In this document: piece by piece, positions 22,411-34,060 of the stretch
How positions within the stretch are numbered: position 1 is the stretch's first letter
Layout of the letters: each line of letters starts with the position of its first letter
NCBI GenBank assembly: GCA_037954325.1
Contig: JBBMNZ010000006.1
Location: 2,712,501-2,776,500, forward strand
Source: Fistularia commersonii
Taxonomy: Eukaryota > Chordata > Actinopteri > Syngnathiformes > Fistulariidae
DNA length: 64,000 nucleotides
Direction: 5' to 3'
The notes under the pieces: generated by a model
Told to the model about the DNA's origin: nothing
What the model saw: the letters and a program-made list of their open reading frames with translations, nothing else
The model's database searches: none
Program-made: the position numbers and the translations under genes

Positions 22411-23364
22411 CTAGCTTCCCTTGGCGGAGGAGCTAGCGACTAAACCACAGGCGCAGACATGAACCAATCTACTAATAAACGCCTATTTTTTTTTTTTTTT
22501 TCGCAAAGTTTCAGTTCGGCAGCTAGCACGCTAGCACGCTAACGCCTCCAGTTTCCCACAGATCTAGGAGGACATCAAAAAGGGCGCTAACGTGTCGGTA
22601 AATCTGCCCCATCTTACTGCCTCAGGCTGACAGAAATATGTGTTCGGAGCTACAATTGTCTTTTATTTTACAACCCCCCCCCTCCGATCCCACCCATGGG
22701 ATCGTCCAACGCAAGGTTATTGGACCTCCTATGATTAATGTTCCTTTTTTTTTTTTATTTTTGTGTCTGTGTGTGTGCATGCGTTTGATTCGGTGAATCG
22801 CCGCGCCGCTTCGTTCCAAGTGTTTAGCTTGGCTAGCGCCTCACGCCGTTTCACGACAATATAAAAATGTACTTAAAGGTAATTTATCATTTGTCGTGTC
22901 AGATGCATTTACCATGTGGTTACACAGACGGTCCCCCGGGGGCCGATCATTCACTTTATAACCCCGACAAGCTTCTTTTTTTTTTTTTTTCTCTTCTCAT
23001 ATGCTTGTTTTGCCGCCCCTGACAAACGTTTTACACGCCGCCGCCGCCGCAATCTGCGGACACAGTTCCTCCAGACGCTGTTTGACCGTGGGGTTTATGA
23101 GGCGGATGCAATCAGACTGGGGTTTTTATTTAGTCTGCAGTTTAAACGGCGGTGCGTTATCTGCACCTGGGGTTACGTAACACAACAAAAGTGTGTAAAC
23201 CATAGCTGGTAATATAAAATGTGTAGAAAATTGTATAAAAACAATGCTATTTTTATTATTTAATTTTTCTTTTTTTTTCTTAATTTTTGTTTTTTTATTA
23301 TTTTTACAGAAATTAATAGAAATAATGTCCTATGGACAACCATTCACCCTCTCATTTGCGCAAA
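22411..23364. other. Mostly unique region with CNE-like parts
   Basis: Contains T-runs at about 22484-22501, 22747-22757 and 22976-22990 and a (CCG)n stretch at 23036-23050. Segments 22835-22920 (AATTTATCATTTGTCGTG) and 23050-23180 have the even, non-repetitive texture of conserved elements. No exon was recognised. Confidence 0.35.
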
Positions 23365-23560
23365 CTATATAGGAATAAAACTGTTCACCCCTTAATTTAT
23401 AAATCATATAGAGGAATAAAAACATTCACTATTTCAGTTCAACATTCACCCTCTCATTTGTACATCATATAAAGAACACCATTCATTCGTTCACCCTCTC
23501 ATTCATTTGTCATCCAGAGATATAAACCCATTCACTCAGTCATTCACGCGCCACATAGAA
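23365..23560 (-). repeat. Tandem modules related to the teleost repeat
   Basis: Four to five copies of about 40-45 bases of the form TTCACCCTCTCATTTG ... TCATATAGAG ... AATAAAAC, the complement of the GTGAATGAGAGGGTGAATGG module. Confidence 0.7.
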
Positions 23561-24350
23561 TTTAGCTAGCTGCTAGCATAGATGTAGTCAAACATCGTCC
23601 CCGGTACTCTGGAGTAGTCAGAGCCGCTAATCAGAGAGGCTCTAGGGAGAAAAAACAAAAACCTGAAATGTGTAGCTGCGGATGAAGCTACGTGGACGTT
23701 CTCACACCAGCTGAACCCTTCAAGGGTCCTCAGGAACGGCGTAGTTCACGTTTGTTTACTGCAAAGTAACCTGATGTTGGTGCTAGTTGATGTTAGCAGC
23801 CCAGGCTATCATTTGGCTCTATGGTCGCTAATGTAAGCAGCTAATACTGACGGTATGAAGGTCGCTGACGGTACTAAGCCAAAGTTAAAGCTAAGCTAAA
23901 GGCTAAGCTATGGATATATAGTTCTGGATTGCAACTTTAGTCTAACAGTGTTTCTCCACGGGCTTTCAGGGAAAAGGCAGTTGGTGGAAAAAAAAAAAAT
24001 GGCAAATACACCCGGAAAGCACCTCAACAAATCAGAAATCTGTAGAAAATCTCCCTAAAATGAATTTACTTGCCGTAACAACATCTAGGATTAATTTTTT
24101 TTTTTTTACGATTTTTACGCGTTTTACTGGAAACTACCTTCAAGTACTTTGGATAAAAACCAAAACACCAATGGCTCATTTCTTTTTCTTTTATTTCCAA
24201 GAGGTCGCTTTACTCACAGACACCTGGATGACGGATTGAACCCTTGTTTGTCTCTTTATGATGCATGAATGAATGAATTTAATTCACTTTTCTATAAAAA
24301 GCGCATGAAAGAACGCCATCAGTCTGGAAGGGAAATAACTTGCGCTCCTG
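23561..24350. other. Unique region with GCTAAGCTAA-rich patches
   Basis: GCTA/TAGC-rich patches at 23560-23590 and 23780-23910, and A/T homopolymers near 23989 and 24097. A small AATGAATGAATG relic of the teleost repeat lies at 24262-24275. Confidence 0.35.
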
Positions 24351-24450
24351 TTGCATCCCCCCCCCCAGATCAGACGGGTGAATATTCATGGGCTGATTAA
24401 TTGCATCGCTAATCCGAGGAATTAAACCCAGGTGTAACGGGCGCCGGTCC
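24351..24450. other. CNE-like segment
   Basis: After a C-run, TGAATATTCATGGGCTGATTAATTGCATCG carries a TGAATATTCA palindrome, a GATTAATTG homeodomain-type core and an ATTTGCAT-like element. It looks like a candidate enhancer core; conservation was not tested. Confidence 0.3.
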
Positions 24451-24840
24451 GAAAGCGAGATTAGCGGCGCATCTGGAGTCGTCTGGATCAAATAAACCGC
24501 GGATGGGAGTTGTTTGGATTGAAGGATAGCGGCTAAAAACCAAGAGCTACGCTAGTCAACCGCCGCCAATGCCACACTTGTACAGTAGACGTCGTCCATG
24601 CGGTTAAATGTACGCTCATTAAGTGAAAAGTTCAAATTTAAAGACGTTCGTTCAGTTTGGGATCTCACTACGAGTCACCTGGAGCGATTCATCATTTCGT
24701 GCTCCGTTCCTATTGGTCGGGGAGCAGATGTTTTCGGCCAGTCTAGTAAACCGTACGAGAACGACCTTGAAACCCGCAATCCAGTGAGACGAAGCATTCA
24801 AATGCGTAAACGTTGGTCGTAATTATAGGCTTTTAGTCAT
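24451..24840. other. Unique spacer
   Basis: Unique sequence. The frame at 24598-24822 has no recognised domain. Confidence 0.3.
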
Positions 24841-26480
24841 TTCAGATGTTTTCTGAGACTGGCACTGTTAGCATAAATTGTTTGGAAAATGTTTCAAGCA
24901 AATGGAGGAAGCGGGCTAGCTGTTAATACTAGCTAAAGTTCATTCTGATATCAAGGCTACAGTCAGAATAAACGCCTTGAAAGCTGCTATCCTGTTAGAG
25001 ATTCAAATACAGAGCTTGATTGTAAGCTTTAGGCTTTTAGCTGTTTCGGCTGTTTATGATGTCACTGCTAGCGTAGCACTAAGACGAGTGCTCGCGCTCA
25101 AATCTTTCAAACAGGGTCGACACGGAATGTGGCGTCGTTAGCATGAATGGGCGGCAGAATGGTTTTACCAAGGGGAGAAAGTGGGCTAATTGCAAACACT
25201 AGCTAAAGGTCACACTAATCACTCCAAAAGATGTCAGTTGCTACTTTATGCTTCTAGTCGTTTCCCATATTTATGACGTACCTGCTAGCATAGCGCAAAA
25301 ATCATCTTGACCCCCATTCGATTGGGTTTGCGATGCAATCCTGCACTGCTAGCATCAAAAGTTTGGAAAATGTTTTAAATAAACGGAGGAGGCAGGCTAG
25401 TTGATAATGCTAGCTAAAGTTAATTCTTAATGCGCGACATATCTAACGGCGTCGGGGTCAAATGTTCAACTGCAGCCTTGAAACCTGCCATCTGGTGAGA
25501 CGAAGCATTTAAATGCACAGACGCCGGCTCTAACTGCAAGCTTTTAGTCGTTCCTTGATAAAGCTGCTAGCATAGAGTGAAGATAACCTTGACTGCATTT
25601 ATAATATTCAAACAGGGTAGACACGGAATGTGGCGCATAAACTGCAAGAAAATGATTTAACCAAGGGGAGGACGCGTGCTTACCGGTAATGCTAAACGCT
25701 ATACTAGCTTAAGTTCATGCTGATGGCCCATTATGTCATATCAAATCGCAGTAAACTGTCCAAAAATGACCGAGGATCCTAAAATGTGGCAAGACGAAAA
25801 ACTCAAATGCACTGAAGTTGGTCATAACTTTAGGGATTTTGTTGTTTCAGGAGTTTTCCATTGTAGCTACAAGCTAAGCGTGAAGATGACCTGGACGGTG
25901 GTGTCGGGTAAGAATCTGGTGTTGTTTCCACAAATGACGATAAATGGTTTCATAAAGGGTAGGAAGGTGGCTAGCCGCTAACGCTAACTAATGTTCATGC
26001 TGATGGCCGTATAACTCCTGAAATGCGGTGACACAAAGCATTCAAATGCACAGAAGTTGGTCATGACTTTGTTTGAGGTGTTTATGCTGTAGCTAGTAGC
26101 TTAGCGCAAAGATAACCTTGACTGCACTCATACAATTCAAACAGTGTTGGCATGGATTGTGGCGCTATTAGCATAAACAGCAGGACAATGGTTTAACCAA
26201 GGGGAGGACATGCGCTAGCCGCTAACTCTAGCTAAAGTTCATGCCGATGGTCAAATAACTCCCAAACTGCAGTGAGACGAAGCATTCAACTGCGCAGGTG
26301 TCCATTGTAGCTTTTGGTTGTTTCAGGAGTATTCAGACTTAGCTAGTAGCTTAGCGCCAAGATGACGTTGACTGCACTAATACAAACCAAAGAGGTTGAC
26401 AAGATTAGCTTGAATTGCGGGAAAATAGTTAAACCAAGCTAAGGAAGCCGGTTAGCATCCTTAGCTAACATTAGCTGCAG
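24841..26480 (+). repeat. Degenerate tandem array, period about 210-295 bp
   Basis: About seven copies share, in order, TTAGCATAAAT, AATGGTTTAACCAAGGGGAGGA, GGCTAGC, a CTAGCTAAAGTTCATGCTGATGG landmark (near 24931, 25199, 25409, 25704, 25989 and 26229) and CAGTGAGACGAAGCATTCAAATGC. Units differ by many substitutions and indels, so the array is old. It contains no coding sequence. Confidence 0.75.
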
Positions 26481-26570
26481 TGACAGATGTCAACATGAAA
26501 CCGACTGGGAGCAGCAGCGACGTCTCTAACCTGGGATTGGGACGGAGTTTAGAGTCGAACAATTATACCT

Positions 26571-26593
26571 CACACACACACACACACACACAC
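26571..26593. repeat. (CA)n microsatellite
   Basis: Short CA tract. Confidence 0.95.
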
Positions 26594-26775
26594 GCAAAAC
26601 AATTACAAATAGGGAGTTGTCGGTCATCCGTCCCTCCGCTGGGGCGGTTTAACGGGAGCCAAACAACAGAGCCTTTACCTTGGATTCTTTGGCAGTTAAA
26701 TCCAACCATGAAAAATTGATTTATCTATTTTTTTTTTGGTATTTTCTTTGCTCATACTTTTGTTCCAAAATAAAC

Positions 26776-26833
26776 AAAAAAAAAAAAAAAAAAAAAAAAA
26801 ACTCAGTTTAACCTCTTTGAAATACACTGACCC

Positions 26834-26866
<33 letters not shown>
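26776..26866. repeat. Inverted poly(A)/poly(T) pair
   Basis: A26 (26776-26801) and T32 (26835-26866) are separated by 33 bases. The two could fold into a long A-T hairpin. Frames through it are Lys/Phe strings only. Confidence 0.9.
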
Positions 26867-26868
<2 letters not shown>

Positions 26869-27163
26869 GGGGTTGTTTTATTTTCCTAAACTCCTCTGGC
26901 CCCCTGCCCTCTGCCGCCGCTACATAAATAATTCCTACGGCGTAACCGTGTTTACCGTCGGAGGACGAGCGCCGGCTGCGTTCATCATGTTTTTTTGATG
27001 AGACTCCGTGTTGTTCTGGGTTTTTCTCATTAAGAATTGCGAAGAAAGAACCCCCCCCCCCCCCCCCCTCCGGCCCCAGGACAGCTGCGCTCGCTCCGGT
27101 GCGCAACAGTATCATCCGAAAGACTAATGGAAAGGATGACAAAATGTAAATAAATAAATACCT
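26867..27163. other. Unique spacer with a C18 run
   Basis: A pure run of 18 C at 27051-27068. Otherwise unique sequence with no recognised feature. Confidence 0.5.
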
Positions 27164-28160
27164 AAAATTACAGGAAGCTGTTCCTCTAAGTTGCAAATGC
27201 TACATTTAAAACACACAAAAAAAAAAAAAAAAAAAATTAATAAGTTAAAAAATGAGTTTTGAAGAATTAAAAATAAATAAATAAAATAAATATATAATAA
27301 CAATAATATATTATTATATGATATTTACTATATTTGTATTGTATATCATATAAAATTCCAGGAAGCAGTTCTTCTAAGTTGCAAATGCTACAATTAAAAC
27401 ACGAAAAAAAAGGTTAAAAAATGAATTTTGAAGTATTAAAAAAATAAAAATGAAATAAGAAAAATAAATATATAACAATAATATATTATTATAATATGAT
27501 ATTTACTGTATTTGTATGATATATAAAATTCCAGGAAGCAGTTCCTCTAGGTTACAAATGCAACAATTAAAACACAAAAAAAGGTTAAAAAATGAATTTT
27601 GAAGAATTAAAAGTAAACAAATAAAATAAAATTAATAAATATATAATAACAATAAAATATTATTATATGATATTTACTATATTTGTATGATATATTATAT
27701 AAAATTCCAGGAAGCAGTTCCTCTAGGTTACAAATGCAACAATTAAAACACAAAAAGAAGGTTAAAAAATGAATTTTGAAGAATTAAAACTAATAAATAA
27801 AATAAAATAAATAAATATATAATAACAATAAAATATTATTATATGATATTTACTTTATTTGCATGATATATAATATAAAATTCCAGGAAGCAGTTCCTCT
27901 AGGTTACAAATGCAACAATTAAAACACAAAAGAATGTTAAAAAATGAATTTTGAAGAATTAAAAATAAATAAATTAAATTAAATAAATATATTATAACAA
28001 TAATACATTATCATATGATATTTACTATATTTGTATTAAACATTATATAAAATTCCAGGAAGCAATTCCTCTAGGTTACAAATGCAACAATTAAGACACA
28101 GAAAAAGGTTAAAAAATTAATTTTGAAGTATTAAAAAAAGAAGAATAAAATAAAATACAC
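27164..28160 (+). repeat. AT-rich satellite-like array, period about 174 bp
   Basis: Six copies start with AAATTCCAGGAAGCAGTTCC (near 27167, 27354, 27527, 27700, 27876 and 28050), then CAAATGCAACAATTAAAAC, GTTAAAAAATGAATTTTGAAG and an AATAAATA/ATATTATTATATGATATTTAC tail. Periods are about 172-187 bases. Internal copies are very similar to each other. Confidence 0.9.
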
Positions 28161-28588
28161 AAATATATAACAATAATAATATGTTATAATAAAATAACAC
28201 TTAATATAACATTTAATATAACATTTTCTATATTTGTATTATATATATATATGCTAATAACATACTACTTACCGATAAAAGTTTGGAATTTGTCAAATTC
28301 ACCTCAATTAAATAATTTTTAGAAAATCCTAATAATCCAAAACATTAAAAAAAAAATAATAAATGAGCACCCTCATTCCATTTCAATAAATAGATGAATA
28401 AATAAAAAAACAGAATGGAAAAACTTGCACATGTAGACGAAACAGTAACTTCTTTTTTTACATTTTTCCTTCAGCATATTGTTAAAATATGAAATTTATA
28501 AATAATGATAAATAATACAGGTTTGAGCGTTGGCGTCTCTGTTCTGGACGAACCGTTGTAAGAACCTAGTGACAGAGTTGTTTTTGGC

Positions 28589-28591
<3 letters not shown>
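28161..28591. other. AT-rich spacer
   Basis: AT-rich sequence with a short TA run near 28240-28252. A CTTGCACATGTAGACGAAAC segment near 28424-28444 recurs in the array at 42.3-43.1 kb. Confidence 0.45.

Positions 28592-28622
<31 letters not shown>
28592..28622. repeat. (GT)n microsatellite
   Basis: GT tract of about 31 bases. The frames on both strands here are artefacts. Confidence 0.97.
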
Positions 28623-28625
<3 letters not shown>

Positions 28626-29060
28626 TCACACCATCCACCCCCCTCGATCCTCCAGAATTCGCACTCTTTCTCAGGTTTCTTCGGTTTCACGCCGCTCGTT
28701 TCGGATTCTCGCCTTCCCCCAATAGATCACCCTCTTTCCTCTCAATTTTCTGTCCTTTCTTTTCCGTCTTGTCGTCTTTGAATCGTTGACATTTTGTCCC
28801 TGACAGGATTTCTGTTCTTGCCTCCTCCCTCCATAGTCGTGCGTCTCCCGCACATAAACGTGATGAGGTGTCGGGCGGCAAGCGGACGATTTGACATTTC
28901 GGCGTTACCTTCACAACCCCTCCGCCTTAACACCCCTCCACCCTTCCAGAAATTTCCTCATTTCCAGCTCCAGTGACTTGGTTCTACTGATTAAAAAAAA
29001 ACTCGATTCATTTTACTGACCTCAAAATTTTTATGGCTTGACAAAGAGAATCAAGTTTTT
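28623..29060. other. Pyrimidine-rich unique region
   Basis: C/T-rich on the plus strand. Overlapping open frames on both strands lack domains. Nothing was recognised. Confidence 0.35.
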
Positions 29061-29510
29061 GAATCATACGAATCACTGAGTCGGTCACCCTTTTTCTGAT
29101 GAGAGCGGCTACCTAAAGAGTCGTTTGTTTTGTGAGTGGCGGGAACTACGCTGAGCCAATGAGTGAGTCGTTCATGATCTCACTGAGTGAGTCGTTCATG
29201 ATCTCACTGAGTGAGTCGTTCATTAAATCACCGAGTGAGTCATTCATTAACTCACTGTATTAGTTGTTCATTTGGCGAATGATTCATTCATTCATTGAAT
29301 TAGTTAGTGAATCATTCATTTTACGAACGGCGTGGATTGATGTGAGATATCAAGTGAATCGTTTATGAGTGATCGAGTGATTCATTTAACAACTACAAGG
29401 GGAACTTTGAGCCAGTGAATCATTTGTCCAATGAGTTAGTAAATGAGTCGTTCGATGGAAGAGGGGAAGACGAGAGCTACCAGTTGACGTGTTAACTGAG
29501 TCAGTGTGTT
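29061..29510 (+). repeat. GAGTGAGTCGTTCAT minisatellite
   Basis: CACTGAGTGAGTCGTTCATG-type units of about 31 bases, near-identical at 29155-29225 and degenerating outward. The complement matches the larger array at 35236-36470, so the two are inverted relatives. Some units include TGAGTCA, an AP-1-type core. Confidence 0.75.
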
Positions 29511-30424
29511 AGCCGTATTTGGTGATTAGGAAGGGCTACTGTTAGCGCTCTCTTGGCAAACTGATTCTTTGCACAAGGGAATTAAAAAGTCAAAAAAGTA
29601 AAAAAAAAGCGGCTAGGATAGCGACTAGCATGAGAGTGTGACACAACTACAACAAGTAGAATAGCGGTTGCACAACAGGGACATTTTGTCAAGTCACGTA
29701 TTTTCCATTCGCTAGCTAGCTAGGAGTAGAAATGCTATTCTGAATGGACAAGAGGAATCAGAACTCAAAATGACTCTTAGGATTTTAACGGTTCGTTCAC
29801 AGCTCGCACATCGACGCTTATGTTTTCCGAGTTCCCGCCCCGACCAAAATAAAACAACACGACGCATTGCTGTGATGTGCAAAGATTGATTTCAGCTTAA
29901 TAAAATGTAGAAGTGGAAGGGGTTTCATTGGGGCTCTCCAGGTTCCCTCCAAGGTAAATTTTAAGACGTCTTTATTACCGCTTCAAAATTAAACCCAAAG
30001 CGGGTTTTCTTGCAGGAGGAGGGGGGTTAAAATGGAAAATGGGAATGCGAAGCCAAGACCTGGATTCTGACCTCGCAGGTTCGCAAGCTGGATCGGAGAT
30101 GAAGGGTCTTTATTTTATTTTTTTTGCAGGATTATTAATAATAATAATCCCTGGCGCTGATTTAGCGCTTCTCGAGCGCAGTCATTAGGGGCTCGATTTT
30201 TCGTCCGCAAATTCCAAATTCCGCCTAGCGACACCTGGTTTGTTTTTACCGGGTGTGAAAACGAACAGGCGCTGCTGTTGCCACGGGAACGGCATCAGGA
30301 CAACAAATGAACCCGCCATTTACCGAAACCATGCCACTCATAAAAGACCTGCCATTTTTTTAATTTTTTTATTTGAGGTTGGTTTCCTCAAAGTTCTCCC
30401 CGTTCTGAATCACCCAATTTTAAT
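29511..30424. other. Unique region
   Basis: Includes GCTAGCTAGC near 29711, an RFX X-box match GTTGCCACGGGAAC at 30277-30290, and an ATTTAGCGCTTCTCGAGCGC segment near 30160-30180 that recalls a frequent fish repeat. Polypyrimidine-AG sites exist near 30011 and 30130, but no exon was recognised. Confidence 0.35.
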
Positions 30425-31625
30425 GGTTTTATGTCTCTAAATGACGTGTGAATGAGAGGATGTATGGTTGTATAATCATAATAATAAAATATTTTAGTTA
30501 AGACACCCAACTTACTCAAGTACACCATGCAGACATATATATATATATGCACACAAAAAACAGATAGAATGTATTAAAAAAAAGAAATGGATAAAATAAA
30601 GTATAATCTTGAATCAAATTTGAGAAAATAAAAATAATAATCAAGCAATGTCTCCAAATGACATGTGAATGAGAGGGCGAATGCTTATATAATAAGAATA
30701 CCAATAATAATGCAATATTTTAGTTAAGTCCCCTCAATGACACCATACAGACATATCTATGCAAAAAAAAAAAAAAAACAGATAAAAAGAATAATAATTG
30801 AAAAATTAAAATATAATCTTAAGTAGCATCTGAGAAAAATAGAAATAATAAAGAAAGAATGTCTCGATATGACATGTGAATGTGAGGGCGGATGGTTATA
30901 TAATAAAAATGATAATATTAATACAATATTTTAGCCACCCTACTCACTCAATGACACCATAAAGACATATATATATATATATATGTACACACACACACAC
31001 ACACACACAAAATACAGATTAAAAAGAAACAATAAAAAATAATGAATTGACAAATTAAAATAAAATTTTGAATTAAATCTGAAAAAATAGAAATGTAAAC
31101 AAAAAAATATGACGTATGAATGACAGGGATAATTTTTGTAACATAATAATAATAATGATAATAACTAAGTTCAGTCACCCTACCCATTCAAGTATACCAT
31201 ACGGTAATAAACATATGCAAAATACAGATTTAAAGGAAATAGTAAAAAAAAAAATATATATAAATGGAAAAAAATAGAAATAAAATTAAAATGTCTCCAT
31301 TACACGTCCATGAGTGAGTGAGTAAATGACTTTGTGTCTCTAAATGATGTGAAGGATTGTATAATGATATTGATAATAACAATAATAACAATTTTATTTT
31401 ATAATATTTTGTTTAAGACACCCTATTTACTCAAAGACCCCATACAGACATACATGCACAAAAATACAGATGTAAAAGAAATATAAAAAAAAATAAAAAA
31501 ATAGAAATAGTAAACAAAAAACATTCCTATATGACATAATGTGAATGAGTGAACTTTATGTCTCTATGAAAAGTGAAGAGAGGGTGAGAAAAATAATAAA
31601 CAAATATTTTAGTTAAGGCACGTGA
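30425..31625 (+). repeat. AT-rich tandem array, period about 205-235 bp
   Basis: About six copies, each starting TGTCTCTAAATGAC, GTGAATGAGAGG (near 30448, 30664, 30875, 31110, 31320 and 31545), then ATAATAATAAAATATTTTAGTTAAG, CACCATACAGACATA, ACAGATAAAAA and AGAAATAATAA. The first segment equals the module of the teleost repeat, so part of the unit is derived from it. Confidence 0.8.
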
Positions 31626-32100
31626 CAAAGATACACAAGCATAAAATAGAGATAAAAAAAATAAAAATATAAAATGATGAGAAAAAAAATCTCCACCCCT
31701 GTGACCATGATAATCGTCAGATAATGAAAAAACGAATGAATAAACGTTTTGCAACAAATTGTTTCCACCCTGCTGAACACACACCAGCCTAACGCGCGTA
31801 CACACACACACACACACACACACACTCCGTTACCATAAATTGGCGTCTTCTCAGCCCTTATTCGGAAAAAAAAAAAAAATCACATTCGGTGATAGCCGTC
31901 AATCACAAGGTCACCTGTCAATCTACGCTACAATGCTAACAAAATGCTAGAAGAAAATAAACGGATAAAGAGAGAAAAATGATAGTAACCTCTTCTCGCA
32001 GTTGCATCACTTTCACCCCCGATCGTTCACCCCTTCACCCTTTCGCTTTTCCATCCCTCCATCTGTCCATCCGGGGGGGGGTTTCGGACCACGAGCACGT
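31626..32100. other. Spacer with (CA)n
   Basis: CA tract at 31800-31825, A-run at 31866-31879 and G-run at 32073-32081. Otherwise unique. Confidence 0.5.
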
Positions 32101-32270
32101 CCCAGAATCCTGTAGGTCCTCCATCAGTCACGGGTCATTAGCCGGAGCTCCATCGCCATAATGAGGTCAGCGTCACCTCGGCCCGTCATAATACTCTAAT
32201 TACTTTGTGTCTGGAAGTGGGCTCCTGTCAGGCGGCGGCGGCGGCGGTGGCGGCGGGGGGAAGGATAGGT
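32101..32270. other. CNE-like segment and (GGC)n
   Basis: GGGTCATTAGCCGGAGC, ATAATGAGGTCAGCGTCACC and CATAATACTCTAATTACTTTG give a dense set of homeodomain- and nuclear-receptor-like cores without repetition. A (GGC)n run follows at 32231-32256. Conservation was not tested. Confidence 0.3.
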
Positions 32271-32440
32271 TGATGAATGTCTACACCGGGTTCGCGGCCT
32301 GCCACATTTCCTTAACGTGTTACGACAGCGCCGGGGCTCGCGACCGGCGATCGATTCGAGTCTGGAGCGTTCGGTTTCGGAGACACTCGCCGTTTGGGAC
32401 CTTCTTCTTCTTCTTCACCGCGCTGAGATGCTTCTCGATG
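32271..32440. other. Unique spacer
   Basis: GC-rich, with (TTC)4 near 32402-32414. No feature was recognised. Confidence 0.3.
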
Positions 32441-34060
32441 GCTAACATGGAGCCATGTAGCGGTTAGCCGGGTTTATAGCTAATTCTTACAAATCCTGAA
32501 GTAATCGTATGCTGACCATTTAAGTTTAACCAGCGCTACCATTGCTATCCATGTTAGCCCGGTCGTCAAGGGGGCTAACCTGAAGCCATGTGGTGATATG
32601 CTCATTGACCTCGGTGTCCAAACTAATTCCGATACATCCTGCTTGTTGCTTAACACCGTTAGCCTGGCTATTAAAGTAGCATCAACTTTGCTATTAATGC
32701 CGTCGAGACGATCGCGTCTGGCTAACCAAAATCGAAGTGATAGTTTGCTTGTAGACCTCGGGTGAGGGTTCAAACTAATTCCGATAAATCCTGCTTGCTG
32801 CTTAGTATCGCGAGTCTGGCTAATTAAATTAGCGCTAATCTTGCTATTGATGTCTTTAAGGGGGGGTTGCCCCAAATTTGGCTAACGTTACTCTGAGTGA
32901 TGGTTCAGTCCCTGAACTCGGGAGGGTCCAAACTAATTCTAACGAATTCTGCTTGATGCTAAATGAGCCTTGATAATTAAAGCAACGCTAATGTTGCTAT
33001 TGATATCAGTGCAGTCGATGAGGGGGCTGCGAGAGACTCATGTTTGGCTAACGTGGAGCGACACCTTGGTGGAGAGTATAAACTAATTGTAGCAAATTCC
33101 GCTTGGTGCTAAATATTGTTAGGCTACAGTTCAGATGAGCCCAGCTAATTGAACGATCCCTCAATCATCAGGGGTGTAGTGAGAGACAATGGCATTTGGC
33201 TAACCTAGAGCTGTGCAATGGTTAGCTTGTTGACCTAAAAGGGGACTCAAAACCAGTTCTAACACATCCTGCTTGACGCTAAATACCAAGCCATTAGCTG
33301 TGCTAATGTTGCCATCCAATGCTAGTTGTCAAGGGGGCCTGCAAGAGATGATCACATTAAAATGAAGCTCTGTGACTGATAACAGGCGCTAACTAGCGCT
33401 TACTTTGCTGCTGATTTCAATTAAGTCAGACGACAGGGTTTGGCTAATGTGAAACAATGCAATAGTTAGCATGTTGACCCAGAGGCAGCGTCCAAACCAA
33501 TTTTAACGTATCCTGCTTGATGCTAAATATCCTGAGCCTGGCCAATTCAACAAGTGCTAATGATGCTATCCAACATTAGTTGTCAAGGGGGCCTGCAAGA
33601 GATGATCACATTAAGATGAAGCTATATGACTGATGACAAGCGCTAACTAGTGCTAACTTTGCTACTGATTTCAGTTAAGTCAGACAACAGAGTTTGGCTA
33701 ATGTGAAACGATGCAATGGTTAGCATGTTACCTTAGGCAGTGTCCAAACCAATTTTAACGTATCCTGCTTGATGCTAAATATCCTGAGCCTGGCCAATTC
33801 AACATGTGCTAACAATGCTATCCAACGCTAGTTGTCAAGGGGGCCTGCAAGAGATGATTGAATTAACATGGAGATGACAAGCGCTAACTTTGCCACTGAT
33901 TTTAGCTCAGTCAGATGATAGAGTTTGGCTAACGTGAAGCTACACAATGTGTAGCATGTTGATCCAGACGCTGGGACAAAACTAATATTTTTCAAATTAG
34001 CCCCCAAATTACATTTTATCAACACACCCTTGGTTTCTAAGCTGCTTCGACTACTTCGAC
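32441..34060 (+). repeat. Tandem array with CAAACTAATTCTAACG landmark, period about 150-250 bp
   Basis: The landmark plus TCCTGCTTGATGCTAAATATC recurs near 32619, 32770, 32928, 33077, 33249, 33492 and 33745. Between landmarks lie GCTAATGTTGCTATTGAT, AAGGGGGCCTGCAAGAGATGA and TTTGGCTAACGTGAAGC. Early units are about 150-170 bases; the last are about 245-255, with an extra segment, and those two are nearly identical. Frames here are not coding. Confidence 0.8.

Noticed and set aside
26696..27196. 166-codon minus-strand frame with Lys and Phe runs
   Set aside because: It crosses poly(A), poly(T) and C18 tracts; homopolymers keep it open.
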